Source of the DNA: an uncultured Cellvibrionales bacterium
GTDB lineage: Bacteria > Pseudomonadota > Gammaproteobacteria > Pseudomonadales > Dasaniaceae
Direction: 5' to 3'
Assembly: GCA_913019905.1 (NCBI GenBank)
Contig: CAJVZD010000014.1
Span: forward strand, 1 to 64,000
Length of the DNA stretch: 64,000 bases
How positions within the stretch are numbered: position 1 is the stretch's first letter; every line of letters starts with the position of its first letter. Made by a program: the position numbers and the translations under genes. This document shows, one piece after another, positions 46,749 through 58,181 of the stretch. The notes below the pieces were generated by a model that saw only the letters and a list, made by a program, of their open reading frames with translations, did not search any database and was not told where the DNA came from.

Positions 46749-47945
46749 CTACAAGGACAATAAATTATTGATCGGCACAACGGTCGCAACATCAGCATCA
46801 TAATCAACCGTATCAATCCCAAACCCGAATAGTTTGAGAAATTCCTCTTTGTATCCGGCCATGTCGCTAACATCATTTAGATTTTCGTCGGTGATCTTTG
46901 ACCACAAGTCGCTGACTTGATCTTGAATTTCCGGCCTCAGCTCCATATAGTCGGCACGAAGACGGCCCTCTTCATCCAGCCGTGGAGAATCACCGTACAG
47001 ACTTTCGCGGAACAATAAGTCCAACTGTTCAATACAACCTTCATGGCTGCCATCTTGCTTCATCACCTTAAACAGCAAGCCGAGATATAAGGGCATCACC
47101 GGGATTGCCGCACTGGCTTGGGTAACAACAGCTTTTAACACCGACACTCGGGCATCACCGCCCGTCGCAGCCAGCTTTTTGCGGATATTGATGACTTTTT
47201 CATCCAAATCTTTTTTTGCCTGCCCAATCGTTCCATCCCAATAGATATCGTGGGTGATACGTTCGCCGATGTAGGTAAAAGCTGTCGTCTTGGCTCCGGG
47301 GGCTAATACGCCGGCTTCGTCTAACGCGTCAATCCACATTTGCCAATCTTCTCCGCCCATCACAGCTACGGTGCCGTCAATCTCTTCCTGAGTCGCCGCT
47401 TCCAACTCAAACTGTTTTAAAATTTGCTTATCGGTATCAATACCTGTCTGTATAACGTTTTTGCCAATCGGTTTTAGCGTGTTTGCATGAGTCACTCCGG
47501 TCTTCGGATGAGTTCGCCGCGGAGAAGCAAGACTATAGACAACGAGATCTATCTGCCCCAAATCTTCTTTAATCACATCAATGGTTTTGTTCTTAACTTC
47601 ATCGGAGAAGGCATCACCATTAATGCTCTTGGCGTAAAGACCATCGGCTTCGGCAAATTTGTGAAAACCCGCTGAGTTATACCAACCCGCGCTACCTGGT
47701 TTTCTCTCCGAGCCTTCTTTTTCGAAAAACAAACCTAAAGTCGAAGCGCCACCACCGAAGGCAGCAGTAATTCTGGCGGCTAATCCATAACCAGTCGATG
47801 AGCCGATCACTAATACTCTTTTTGGCGCATCGACTATTGGCCCATTGGACTTTACATAATCAATCTGGTTTTTAACATTGGCTTCACAACCCACGGGGTG
47901 AGTCGTCACACAAAGAAAACCGCGAACTCGTGGCTTTATAATCAT
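46749..47945 (-). CDS. fabV: Enoyl-ACP reductase FabV (trans-2-enoyl reductase)
   Basis: FabV reduces trans-2-enoyl-ACP with NADH in the last step of fatty acid elongation and is typically insensitive to triclosan. The 398-residue length is standard. The start [20 protein letters not shown], the cofactor motif [21 protein letters not shown] (quoted in part) and the Y-x8-K active site in [10 protein letters not shown] are all present. It stands between the MBL gene and the divergent miaE gene. No fabI is seen in the window. Confidence 0.96.
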   Translation of the reverse strand: MIIKPRVRGFLCVTTHPVGCEANVKNQIDYVKSNGPIVDAPKRVLVIGSSTGYGLAARITAAFGGGASTLGLFFEKEGSERKPGSAGWYNSAGFHKFAEADGLYAKSINGDAFSDEVKNKTIDVIKEDLGQIDLVVYSLASPRRTHPKTGVTHANTLKPIGKNVIQTGIDTDKQILKQFELEAATQEEIDGTVAVMGGEDWQMWIDALDEAGVLAPGAKTTAFTYIGERITHDIYWDGTIGQAKKDLDEKVINIRKKLAATGGDARVSVLKAVVTQASAAIPVMPLYLGLLFKVMKQDGSHEGCIEQLDLLFRESLYGDSPRLDEEGRLRADYMELRPEIQDQVSDLWSKITDENLNDVSDMAGYKEEFLKLFGFGIDTVDYDADVATVVPINNLLSL

Positions 47946-48125
47946 AATCAGTCCTATATTAAAGATTCATACCGTCAAACCTGTTGTCTTGTCGCGATCA
48001 ATTATCACGGTGTCCGAGGTATTTGATGTAATTGTCCAAAAATGACTGCATATTATAGACACCTTGCCTCAGTTAACCACCTCTTTATAATACACGCTCT
48101 ATTTTCGGTAAGACATTTGGCATTC

Positions 48126-48710
48126 ATGAGTATGAGCAAAATAATCCTAGGCTATTCCACGCCAAAAGAGTGGGTAGAGGCAGTTCTCGCAGACTTTGAC
48201 GCGTTTTTGCAAGATCACGCTGCCGCAGAGAAAAAAGCCTCCGGCATGGCTGTGTCCATGTTATCTCACTATCCCGATCGAGTTGAGCTAGTTAGTGCTA
48301 TGGCAGAACTGGCGGTCGAAGAGCTTATTCACTACAGAGAGGTCGTCAAGATAATTCATGAACGGGGCAACATAACGCAAAAAGATGAAAAAGACGCGTA
48401 TGTCATAGAATTTCGGCAATCCTTAAGAAAACACAGTAATGAGTATTTTTTGGACCGACTGTTGATCGGCGGGATTATCGAAGCCCGCGGTGCCGAGCGT
48501 TTTGGAATGATAGCGAAAGCCCTGGACCCGGGGAAATTACAGCAATTCTACCAATCGATCACCGATTCTGAAGTGCGCCATCAAAATTTGATGGTTGATA
48601 TAGCGGAAATTTACTTCCCTGAAGAAGAGGTCAGGCAACGCCTTGATCAATTAATTGATATCGAGGCCAATATCGTCAGTCATTTACCGTTTAGAGCCGC
48701 CTTACATTAA
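48126..48710 (+). CDS. miaE: tRNA-(ms2io6A37) hydroxylase
   Basis: MiaE is a diiron monooxygenase that hydroxylates the isopentenyl group of ms2i6A37 in tRNA, using O2. About 194 residues from the ATG at 48126 (another ATG at 48132). Family start LGYSTPKEWVEAV and diiron ligands in AVEELIHYREV, GIIEARGAERF and DSEVRHQNLM are intact. An earlier in-frame ATG at 48042 would add a long unlikely N-terminus. The following glycosyltransferase gene starts 21 bases downstream. Confidence 0.92.
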   Translation: MSMSKIILGYSTPKEWVEAVLADFDAFLQDHAAAEKKASGMAVSMLSHYPDRVELVSAMAELAVEELIHYREVVKIIHERGNITQKDEKDAYVIEFRQSLRKHSNEYFLDRLLIGGIIEARGAERFGMIAKALDPGKLQQFYQSITDSEVRHQNLMVDIAEIYFPEEEVRQRLDQLIDIEANIVSHLPFRAALH

Positions 48711-48731
48711 TCGCAATGACGCAATAAACTC

Positions 48732-50054
48732 GTGACTTCAACGCCCGCAATTAACAAATACCTTAGCCGTTACGCCGAGCCAGAATGTCAGCAGCTCGAC
48801 GGATTCCCGGCCGCCTTTTTGCAAGGTTTGGTTATTCCGATCTACCGAGAAGACGTCGCTGTGGTCGACCGTTTTCGCGAATTTGCTGGCACCTACCCAC
48901 GTACATTACTCATCGTGGTGATAAACCAACCCGAGAATGATCTTTATAAGGTTTGGTACCAGGCCATATTCGACAAATTATCTCTCGAGGCGCCTGTCAC
49001 CAACAACCCCCAGCCAGTCAGCATCTACTGGAGGTCAGAGTCAAAACAATTAACTCTATATTCTGTCGCTAATGAAAGCAGCCTGTTGGTCATCGACCGG
49101 TGCACAGCCGGGCGGAGGATTCCAGAAAAACAAGGGGTGGGCCTAGCTCGTAAAATTGGCAACGATGTTCTTTGTACTTTGATTCACAAGAAACAGGTAT
49201 TGTCCCCATGGATGAGCAATACCGATGCCGACGTAGAGTTACCGCCAGGATATTTTGAGGCGACTCAATCGGCACCAGACAGTACAGCTGCTCTTATATA
49301 TCCCTTTCAACATACATTTGTTGACCATACGCCCCACCTGCCCACTCTGCTTTACGAGTTTTCTTTGCATTATTATGTGGCAGGACTTAACTGGGCAGGG
49401 TCAGCAAATGCATATCACACGATCGGCAGCCTAATCTCGGTGAATTATCGGCACTACTGCCAAGTGAGAGGTTTCCCGAAACGATCCGCAGCGGAAGATT
49501 TCTATCTTCTTAACAAGCTGGTTAAAACGGGGAAAGTCATATCGCTAAAAAAACCAATCATCGATATTCACGCCCGAGAATCTAACAGAGTACCCTTCGG
49601 CACAGGGCCTGCGGTAATTAAAATAAACGCACAGGACGATCCCTATGCCATGCGTATTTATCATCCGGATAGTTTTGTGTATTTGTACTATTTCTTAAAG
49701 CTACTGGCAGCGCTAGCGGAACAACCAAGCACTATACAAGACTGTTGTACGGCCCTCGCGATTGAACCGCAACATGGGATTGATCGCCAACTACTACTGA
49801 CATTTTCGTCCGCGGTCCAACTAGATCAAGTTGTTCGGCATGCTAACGAACACGGCAATAACAGCACCACACGATTAAAACACCTTAACGGATGGTTTGA
49901 TGGGTTTAAAACCTTGAAACTTATTCATTTTTGCAGGGATAAGGAACTCGGAACCATTAGTTTTCGCGACTGGTCAGATAAATATCAGGAAAGTTACGCT
50001 TTTTTCGTCACTGATGAAATGGAAAAGACTCTGAATAAAATTGTCTTATTGTAG
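48732..50054 (+). CDS. Family-2-type glycosyltransferase, probable
   Basis: A 440-residue protein with a GTG start, 21 bases after miaE. The N-terminal half reads like a GT-A fold (GLVIPIYREDVAVVDRF, LIVVINQPENDLY), with a DxD-like SNTDADVELPPGYF and the acceptor-site motif VRGFPKRSAAEDFYLLNKLV, which parallels the GGFxxxxxxEDxxL block of GT2 enzymes. The C-terminal 130 residues are helical without a recognised family. An LPS-type role is suggested by waaC 225 bases downstream on the same strand and by the nearby kinase-like fusion. Donor and acceptor are unknown. Confidence 0.7.
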   Translation: MTSTPAINKYLSRYAEPECQQLDGFPAAFLQGLVIPIYREDVAVVDRFREFAGTYPRTLLIVVINQPENDLYKVWYQAIFDKLSLEAPVTNNPQPVSIYWRSESKQLTLYSVANESSLLVIDRCTAGRRIPEKQGVGLARKIGNDVLCTLIHKKQVLSPWMSNTDADVELPPGYFEATQSAPDSTAALIYPFQHTFVDHTPHLPTLLYEFSLHYYVAGLNWAGSANAYHTIGSLISVNYRHYCQVRGFPKRSAAEDFYLLNKLVKTGKVISLKKPIIDIHARESNRVPFGTGPAVIKINAQDDPYAMRIYHPDSFVYLYYFLKLLAALAEQPSTIQDCCTALAIEPQHGIDRQLLLTFSSAVQLDQVVRHANEHGNNSTTRLKHLNGWFDGFKTLKLIHFCRDKELGTISFRDWSDKYQESYAFFVTDEMEKTLNKIVLL

Positions 50055-50195
50055 AATTCTGAACCGTCTTTTCCAACGTATTCTTCAACATATCAGTAAG
50101 AAGATGTTTATAAAAACGGGACTAACCACTAAACTGAGACCTTTGGATCCACCGTCAATTTGAATCCTAGGCCATGTTTAAAAGCAACAGCGATG

Positions 50196-50234
50196 ATCTA
50201 ATAATGTAATCTAACAATATAATCTAACAACAGC
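50196..50234. repeat. Tandem array, three units of 13 bp
   Basis: Units: 50196-50208 (ATCTAATAATGTA), 50209-50221 (ATCTAACAATATA) and 50222-50234 (ATCTAACAACAGC). They lie in the spacer before waaC. The unit resembles the CTAACA words of the array at 25331-25428. Confidence 0.8.
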
Positions 50235-50279
50235 CCGTTCATTAACAGACACCATGCGTACCGGCAGAACCATCAATTT

Positions 50280-51332
50280 ATGAAAAAAATACTACTGATC
50301 AAAATGACGTCAATGGGTGATTTGATGCACGCATTACCGGCATTAACGGACGCCGCCGCTATTTACCCCGACATTCAATTCGACTGGGTGGTCGACGAAG
50401 CCTTTTCTGACATCCCCTTATGGCACCCAGCGGTCAATCGCATCATCAAAAGTGCACATCGGCGCTGGAAAAAACACGTATCACAGTCTTTTTCCAACGG
50501 TGAACTAAAGGAATTTTACCGCAATCTGAATAGAGATGACTACGATGTTGTTATTGACGGTCAGAGCAATCTAAAAAGCGCAACCGTCGCCTTACTTCGC
50601 CGTATAGGTAAGACGAAGGGCGATGTCCATGGACTTGATCACGATGGTGTTCGGGAAAAGCCTGCACATTGGGTCTATCAGCGTCGTCATCAAGCCGTCG
50701 TAAATGAGCATTCCATTCTCCACCAACGACGACTAATAGCTAATGCGCTGGGGTACCCAGTGCCCGATTCAGCACCGAACTTTGGCATCAATCGTGAAAA
50801 CTTACATCTACCGTCAATTGCCCTTCCAGAACAATTTGTTTTTTTCGTCCATAATGCAAGTTGGGCAAGCAAATTATGGCCCGAAGAGCACTGGTTTCAG
50901 TTAATTGAAATAGCGACCAAGGCGGGATATTCAGTCTTGCTACCTAGCGGTAATGATGAAGAGAAAGAGAGAGCCGAACGGCTAGCGCAGCCCTATCAAG
51001 AGGCGATTGCACTGCCGCGGTTATCGCTGTCAGAAATCGCTGCCATCATGGACAAAGCCGCAGGGGCTGTCTGTTGTGATACCGGACTGGGACACCTTGC
51101 AGGCTTGTTAAATCTACCCGCGGTCAGCCTGTACGGCCCAACCGATGCGAATTTAATAGGCGCGACTGGACTCCATCAACAACACCTAATTGCTTCGACT
51201 GCAAATTTCAGTTGTTCACCGTGTTACAAGAAAAACTGTCATTTTGACAATACTAATACGTCGGCTTGCCTGGAAAATTTCCAGCCTCAACAAGTGTGGA
51301 ATGAATTGCACGCGCTCATAAATACCCGATAG
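50280..51332 (+). CDS. waaC: Lipopolysaccharide heptosyltransferase I
   Basis: WaaC adds the first heptose to Kdo2-lipid A at the inner membrane (GT9 family). The 350-residue length is normal. The N-terminus KILLIKMTSMGDLMHALPAL, the D-x-Q/N region VIDGQSNLKSA and the nucleotide-sugar site ICCDTGLGHLAGLL (seen as VCCDTGLGHLAGLLNLPAVS) and LYGPTDANLIG identify it. A Cys-rich end (SCSPCYKKNCHF) is also seen in many family members. kdsA in the same window supplies the Kdo precursor. Confidence 0.92.
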   Translation: MKKILLIKMTSMGDLMHALPALTDAAAIYPDIQFDWVVDEAFSDIPLWHPAVNRIIKSAHRRWKKHVSQSFSNGELKEFYRNLNRDDYDVVIDGQSNLKSATVALLRRIGKTKGDVHGLDHDGVREKPAHWVYQRRHQAVVNEHSILHQRRLIANALGYPVPDSAPNFGINRENLHLPSIALPEQFVFFVHNASWASKLWPEEHWFQLIEIATKAGYSVLLPSGNDEEKERAERLAQPYQEAIALPRLSLSEIAAIMDKAAGAVCCDTGLGHLAGLLNLPAVSLYGPTDANLIGATGLHQQHLIASTANFSCSPCYKKNCHFDNTNTSACLENFQPQQVWNELHALINTR

Positions 51333-51463
51333 ATCAATTGTGTTATTACTCGTCAATCTAGTTTTTCCTCCCTGTAGAACAATAGCGTGAACTGTCGATG
51401 ATTAGCTACGCCGCGCTTGAGATTGAGGACGGCGACTCCTATTCAGTACAAACTGCCCGCATC

Positions 51464-51487
51464 AATGTCAAAATGTCAAAATGTCAC
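51464..51487. repeat. Three copies of an 8-bp word
   Basis: ATGTCAAA is repeated in tandem (third copy ATGTCACG). The last copy overlaps the 3' end of the TonB-dependent receptor gene. Confidence 0.6.
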
Positions 51488-53563
51488 GATAAACTTAGCC
51501 TGAACATTTCTCTCCATCGCCTCTAAGTTTTCTGCCGATGTAGAGTAACTGTTATCAAACAAATTGTTTAATTCCAACACTAAACGATAATTGCTTTCAG
51601 CTCCAAACTCGGTACCTGCCTTTGCATTTACCGTGACCCAGCCTGCATTGTCATGCTCTACATGGTTCTCATCTGTTTCTTTAGCACTCGTCTCACCCTT
51701 TGCGTACACATCCACCCAATAGGGGTTAAGACCAAATGATTGCCCATTATATTTTATTCCAGCAACGGCGTTTAGAGACGGAAGACCAGCGTTAGACGTA
51801 GTAAAATCTTCAAATTCATTTTCTCTGTCGAGCCAGGTGAGTGCGGAATAGACGAGCGCGGAATGGTTCAATTGGTATTCGATATAAGCTTCCAAACCCA
51901 CTGTTTTGGCGTGGGCGATATTGACATACATTTCTGCAGGAGAGCGCCGCGTTCCTCCAATACACCTTGTCGAAGAAACACAGGGAACATGATCGATGTA
52001 ATTTTCCGCCCGTGAAACAAATGCGGTCAAATCAAATTGCACTCTATCCGAACTATAACGCCAACCAAGATCAACAGTGTCCGATCGCTCTGGCTCGAGT
52101 GATGTATTGGGGTTTACAAAATTTCGAGCCACTCCGCCAATCGCTAATTGTAGTAAAGAAGGGTACATGTAGCCTTCGGAAAAACTCATACGAACCGTAG
52201 AACTCTCGGAAAAATCCCACGTCAATGCAATGGCGGCGATTAGTTCCTGATCATCTTTGGGGGGAGTGATCAAACCAACGCGAGTGCTGGTTTGCAGATC
52301 ACTATCTATCCAATAGTGCCGCATTCCCGTTGTCATAATTACCGAGTCCGACAAACTCCATTCATCTTGCAAAAACACAGCTTTTGTCTCTAAACTCGCT
52401 TGATCAAAAATATCGGTTGAAAGGGTCATCGGCACCGGAGTACTCATATGTAATAGCTCAAGCCTGTCTTGCTTGACGCTGTCTTTGGTATATTGAACTC
52501 CCGCGACTAACAAGTGCTGATCTCCCAACTGAAAATCGAGCTGCGCCAAGCCTCCTTCGGTCACCAGCTCAGACTCGGAAAAGGTTTCTTTCTCCATACC
52601 AAATACTTGCGACCAATAGGTTTGAAATTTCCGATCACTGACTTGCCGATATGCATTCAACTGAACTTTATCGAGCGTTCCGCCTTGGTTGTCCCAACTG
52701 TAAAACAAAGCAGCCTTTTGCCTGTCACGTTGTGGAATCCGCATTGCAAATTCGTTAAAAGGAAAGGCAAACCGAACTTCATCTTCGACAAATACCTCTG
52801 AATAGGCTGTGTGCTCATCCCAACTGAGAGCGACTTCATTGCCTTCCCAACGTTTGCCCAAGTAAAAATTTGTACTCCTGCTGGAATATTCTGTATTTTC
52901 TATTTCACCCTTGGGAGTTTGTCGATTATCACTGTCAATGTCACCATAAGAGAAACGATAGTCAAAACCCTCTATCAGGCCAAACGCACTGACAAACTTT
53001 TGTTGCGCGTTAGTCGCAGAGTTCCAGCCAGCAGACGCTGTAAGCTGCAACGGTTTTTCTCCACCTTTGTGAGTAATAAAATTGACAACGCCACCAAGCG
53101 CTTTAGGACCATAGAGAACTGATCCTGCGCCCCGAATGACTTCGACTCTCTTCACCAATGAAGGGTCCAGCGTGAGTGGCACGCCCTCGCCGCGGTGATC
53201 CGTGATTTCCTGGCCGTCAACTAAAACCGCTACTCGGTACGAATCCTCGCCTCGAATACGAATTCGCTTCATTCCCGCCTGTCCAGCATCGGTCACCAGA
53301 ACGCCGGGAACACTTCGCAATACCTCTGCAAGCGATTCAGTGACGTTCCACTTCATCTCTTCTGCAGAAATCAGTGCAATAGCATTCGGGCTTTCCCGCA
53401 CCGATTTATCTGTTTTTGTGCCCGTAACAACAATTTCTTCAAGGTAATTACTGCTCAAACAAAACGTGCCGGTATTACAGACTTCTTCCCCAATAACAGA
53501 AAAAGGTAACCCAATTATTAAGCTGCCTACTATCGTAAAAGCCTTACCGTTAATCATACACAC
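51476..53563 (-). CDS. TonB-dependent outer-membrane receptor
   Basis: A 695-residue protein with a signal peptide (AFTIVGSLIIGLPFSVIG). The TonB box is LEEIVVTGTK. The plug domain has ESLAEVLRSVPGVLVTD, IRIRGEDSYRVAVLVDGQ and RVEVIRGAGSVLYGPKALGG, and a 22-strand type barrel ends in FIVTF with the terminal aromatic residue. The layout resembles CirA/heme- or metal-complex-type receptors (a YMYPSLLQL ... VNPNTSLEPE region). The substrate is not predictable. It lies on the minus strand near the nitrite-respiration cluster, so copper or heme uptake could be considered, but nothing in the sequence proves it. Confidence 0.9.
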   Translation of the reverse strand: MCMINGKAFTIVGSLIIGLPFSVIGEEVCNTGTFCLSSNYLEEIVVTGTKTDKSVRESPNAIALISAEEMKWNVTESLAEVLRSVPGVLVTDAGQAGMKRIRIRGEDSYRVAVLVDGQEITDHRGEGVPLTLDPSLVKRVEVIRGAGSVLYGPKALGGVVNFITHKGGEKPLQLTASAGWNSATNAQQKFVSAFGLIEGFDYRFSYGDIDSDNRQTPKGEIENTEYSSRSTNFYLGKRWEGNEVALSWDEHTAYSEVFVEDEVRFAFPFNEFAMRIPQRDRQKAALFYSWDNQGGTLDKVQLNAYRQVSDRKFQTYWSQVFGMEKETFSESELVTEGGLAQLDFQLGDQHLLVAGVQYTKDSVKQDRLELLHMSTPVPMTLSTDIFDQASLETKAVFLQDEWSLSDSVIMTTGMRHYWIDSDLQTSTRVGLITPPKDDQELIAAIALTWDFSESSTVRMSFSEGYMYPSLLQLAIGGVARNFVNPNTSLEPERSDTVDLGWRYSSDRVQFDLTAFVSRAENYIDHVPCVSSTRCIGGTRRSPAEMYVNIAHAKTVGLEAYIEYQLNHSALVYSALTWLDRENEFEDFTTSNAGLPSLNAVAGIKYNGQSFGLNPYWVDVYAKGETSAKETDENHVEHDNAGWVTVNAKAGTEFGAESNYRLVLELNNLFDNSYSTSAENLEAMERNVQAKFIVTF

Positions 53564-53709
53564 CTCGAAGGAATAACTGACGCTAATGAATCACTATCTG
53601 ATCCCGGTTGCTCTATTATTCAAGTTCACCATCCATCAATTCTTGACCTGATATCAAATCCAGTTGTTCGCAAATCACTTGCGAAAACATCCTACTTCCG
53701 CTGAATTTT

Positions 53710-54246
53710 CTAATCACCACATCGAACTAAATCTAATAAGTTTTTGACCGATCCGTTACCAAAACCCTTTTCTCTTTTTCGAATTAAGGTTAAATGTAAG
53801 TACGCATCCTTATAATTCGGGCATGGTTGATAACGTCCAGTACCGCGCGTATTAAACAACAACCCGCAGCGATAAAGGCCTTGCCAGTCGATATCATCCC
53901 AACTATCTTCCTCTGTTTTCGTTACCGTTATTTTTTGTTCTGACAATATCTTCTCGCTGCCTTCTGCTACAGGAATTGTCCCTCCAGCATCAACAATTAT
54001 GTTGGCAACAACGGCTTGTTCATTTTTTTGTTTTTCTAGAAAAACCCGTGTCGATCGAACGGTATCGTCACAGTCAACGCCCCAATGTTTTTCCAGTAGA
54101 TTTACGTCTACCGGAAACCGCTCGTTAGCTAAATCCTCCGAGCCTTGCTCGTCTGAAACAACTTTGCTTTGTTCTTTGTTCTCGCTGTTCACCACGGTTG
54201 AAAATAAAGACAACAATAGAAGTGCGGTAAAAATAATCTTGACCAT
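53710..54246 (-). CDS. Secreted protein of unknown function divergent from the nosR-like gene
   Basis: A 178-residue protein. A signal peptide (KIIFTALLLLSLFSTVVNS) is followed by a charged segment and then a domain with four Cys (VDCDDTVRS, YRCGLLF, QPCPNY, LVRCGD) that could form two disulfides. No family is recognised. Its start is 117 bases from the nosR-like start on the other strand, and the FNR-like box at 54281-54294 lies between the two, so co-regulation with denitrification is possible. The TonB receptor gene lies 146 bases downstream. Confidence 0.65.
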   Translation of the reverse strand: MVKIIFTALLLLSLFSTVVNSENKEQSKVVSDEQGSEDLANERFPVDVNLLEKHWGVDCDDTVRSTRVFLEKQKNEQAVVANIIVDAGGTIPVAEGSEKILSEQKITVTKTEEDSWDDIDWQGLYRCGLLFNTRGTGRYQPCPNYKDAYLHLTLIRKREKGFGNGSVKNLLDLVRCGD

Positions 54247-54280
54247 GAAGAAAGTCTAGCGGGTATTGAGTTGGGTTTTG

Positions 54281-54294
54281 TTGACAAGGATCAA
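54281..54294. promoter_or_regulatory. FNR/DNR-type box upstream of the nosR-like gene
   Basis: TTGACAAGGATCAA matches TTGAT-N4-ATCAA in 9 of 10 defined positions. Its centre is about 75 bases before the nosR-like ATG and about 40 bases from the start of the divergent secreted-protein gene. Confidence 0.7.
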
Positions 54295-54362
54295 GTAAAG
54301 ATCAAGGATTTAAGTCCATTCTTATTACCCTTATTGTAAACGGAATATTTAAAAGGGCTTCG

Positions 54363-55895
54363 ATGCGCGCGCGCTTTTACTCCGCTCTTCTGACATTGTT
54401 TTGGCTTCTATTTTGTGGGTCCGCAAATAGCTATGCGGCTCTGTCGGTCGATGACTTTCAGTTAAATGATATCGCCGTATGGTTTCCGAAAGCGACAAAA
54501 CTGGGACCGACAAAAAATGGACCTACACACAAAATCATATACGAGCAGGAACATATCGTTGGAGCACTAATCCTCAGTAGCGACATAAGTCCCATTTCAG
54601 CCTATTCCGGCAAACCTATTTCAACCTTGATCGGATTAGGCATCGACGGTCGTATCGCAGGCCTGGCAATCGTCGCTCACGAAGAACCGATCTTAGTGGT
54701 TGGTATTGAAGAGAAGAAGCTTACCGATTTTGTCAACCAATATGTTGGTGTAAAAAGCTCCGAAAAAATTAGAGTGAACGCTTCAGACCGAAAAGGATTT
54801 AGAGGGGTTGATGGCATATCCGGCGCTACGATAACAGCCATGGTCCTTAATCGTAGCATTATGTTATCAGTAAAAAAAATGGTTGATGCCTTAGAATGGC
54901 CGCCGCTTTCGCGTCCTGATACGACAATCAAAGAGAGACTACCTGATCCAACACTCGAACAACTCTGGCAGCCTCGCCTGGATAGCTGGCACGGACAAGA
55001 TTTGAAAATATGGAGTATAGCCACGGCACTTTTCCTGCTGACACTCATTATGTTTTTTCAGGATTGGTTGGTCCGTAGACCTAAAATCTTTACACCTCTT
55101 AGGTATGGTTTTCTGACATTCACCGTTGTATTTATTGGCTATTTTTTCGCGGCACAACTTTCAATCATTAATGTCCTTGCCTTTATTCAAACCTATTCCA
55201 GCGGATTTACCTGGGAAACACTGTTAATTGACCCGGGAATTTTCTTTCTGTGGTCATTTGTCGCCATATCGATTGTCCTGTGGGGACGAGGCGTTTTTTG
55301 CGGGTGGCTCTGTCCCTTTGGGGCCATGCAGGAACTTATACATGAAGTGGCGATACGTCTTCGAATTCCGAATTTCGAGTTCCCACCCATGGTTCACGAA
55401 CGATTGTGGGCAATAAAATATATTCTTCTACTGCTCTTAATAGGAATTTCGATGGATTCCTTTTCCAGTGCAGCGAAGATCGCTGAAATCGAACCATTTA
55501 AAACAAGCTTAACGATGAAGTTTGATCGCGAGTGGCCATTTGTTCTGTACGCGGCCGCACTACTGGTCATCGCCGCATTTAATTCGAAATTCTATTGCAA
55601 GTACATCTGCACACTCGGTGCCAGCCTTAGTATCCTGAGCCGATTTAAAATATTCGATTGGCTAAGGCGCCGAAATGAGTGCGGCAAGCCCTGTCAGGCC
55701 TGCGCAGCAAAGTGCCAAATCAATGCAATTAAACCGACAGGCGAAATCATTTCCAGCGAATGTCACTACTGTTTCGATTGCCAGCTTACATACTGGGATG
55801 ATCACAAGTGTCCACCGCTAACTGAGAAACGGAAAAAACGTGAACGAAGAAACGAAAAAAACGCATTAAAAGTCATCGACATTAGCAATAACTGA
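54363..55895 (+). CDS. NosR/NirI-like membrane flavo-iron-sulfur protein
   Basis: A 510-residue protein. A signal-like segment precedes a periplasmic FMN-binding domain with the covalent-FMN motif DGISGATITAM (about 149-159). Several TM helices follow from about 215. The cytoplasmic part has CGWLCPFG near 312 and, after more helices, two polyferredoxin-like Cys sets (ECGKPCQACAAKC near 439 and CHYCFDCQ ... HKCPP near 465). NosR and NirI of denitrifiers share this plan and support electron delivery or expression for N2O or nitrite reduction. It is shorter than typical NosR. nirS follows after 158 bases, so NirI-like is the better reading. Confidence 0.85.
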   Translation: MRARFYSALLTLFWLLFCGSANSYAALSVDDFQLNDIAVWFPKATKLGPTKNGPTHKIIYEQEHIVGALILSSDISPISAYSGKPISTLIGLGIDGRIAGLAIVAHEEPILVVGIEEKKLTDFVNQYVGVKSSEKIRVNASDRKGFRGVDGISGATITAMVLNRSIMLSVKKMVDALEWPPLSRPDTTIKERLPDPTLEQLWQPRLDSWHGQDLKIWSIATALFLLTLIMFFQDWLVRRPKIFTPLRYGFLTFTVVFIGYFFAAQLSIINVLAFIQTYSSGFTWETLLIDPGIFFLWSFVAISIVLWGRGVFCGWLCPFGAMQELIHEVAIRLRIPNFEFPPMVHERLWAIKYILLLLLIGISMDSFSSAAKIAEIEPFKTSLTMKFDREWPFVLYAAALLVIAAFNSKFYCKYICTLGASLSILSRFKIFDWLRRRNECGKPCQACAAKCQINAIKPTGEIISSECHYCFDCQLTYWDDHKCPPLTEKRKKRERRNEKNALKVIDISNN

Positions 55896-55934
55896 GAATC
55901 ACTATAAATAAGGGTTAGTCAATATGAATATCCT

Positions 55935-55948
55935 TTGATACAAATCAA
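55935..55948 (+). promoter_or_regulatory. Perfect FNR/DNR box 1 upstream of nirS
   Basis: TTGATACAAATCAA is a perfect TTGAT-N4-ATCAA site. It lies exactly 40 bases upstream of the second box, four helical turns. Confidence 0.85.
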
Positions 55949-55974
55949 CGGAATGCTCTGCGCCAATTGTATTC

Positions 55975-57784
<1,810 letters not shown>

Positions 57785-57810
57785 ACCCCTAACCAAGTAA
57801 CTAGGTAAAG

Positions 57811-57843
57811 AAATTGCCCCCATAAATTGGGGGCAATTTTCGT
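57811..57843 (+). terminator. Intrinsic terminator after nirS
   Basis: An 11-bp perfect stem (AAATTGCCCCC at 57811-57821 and GGGGGCAATTT at 57829-57839) with a 7-base loop, followed by a short T stretch. It separates nirS from the downstream operon. Confidence 0.75.
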
Positions 57844-57874
57844 ATATCCTTTCGACATAAACCGTCGCTAAACC

Positions 57875-57900
57875 AAAATGCATTTAGGCATGCATTTTTC
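57875..57900 (+). terminator. Second hairpin with T-run downstream of nirS
   Basis: AAAATGCA at 57875-57882 pairs with TGCATTTT at 57891-57898 and is followed by T. It may reinforce termination. Confidence 0.45.
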
Positions 57901-57906
57901 GACCAA

Positions 57907-57962
57907 GACAACAGCCTCTAGACAATAGTCCCAAGACAATAGTCCCAAGACAATAATCTCAA
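57907..57962. repeat. Tandem array, four units of 14 bp
   Basis: Units: 57907-57920 (GACAACAGCCTCTA), 57921-57934 and 57935-57948 (both GACAATAGTCCCAA) and 57949-57962 (GACAATAATCTCAA). They lie between the nirS terminator and the FNR box of the next operon. Confidence 0.9.
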
Positions 57963-58085
57963 TATGTTAATGCGTAAAAACGCAGTTCCTAATGCGACAT
58001 TTATATTGAAATCCGAAAAACCTCAGCTCTTTTTGTATCCCTTAATATCCTCAACTCCCATTAGATCATATACCTCGACCAGACC

Positions 58086-58099
58086 TTGATGTACGTCAA
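58086..58099 (+). promoter_or_regulatory. FNR/DNR box upstream of the heme-copper operon
   Basis: TTGATGTACGTCAA matches TTGAT-N4-GTCAA, a normal DNR/FNR variant. A -10-like TAAAGT lies at about 58122-58127, placing the box centre near -41.5. The small membrane protein gene starts at 58182. Confidence 0.8.
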
Positions 58100-58181
58100 G
58101 TGCAGTCTGAACGCACGCGTGTAAAGTAAGCATCAAGCTGTCGATGCAGCGGTATAGATTCGTTAATAAAGGAGTACGACA

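Noticed and set aside
48021..48045. A third copy of the MITE end before miaE
   Set aside because: Only a short word (GTCCAAAAAT) is shared, and no inverted partner was found nearby.
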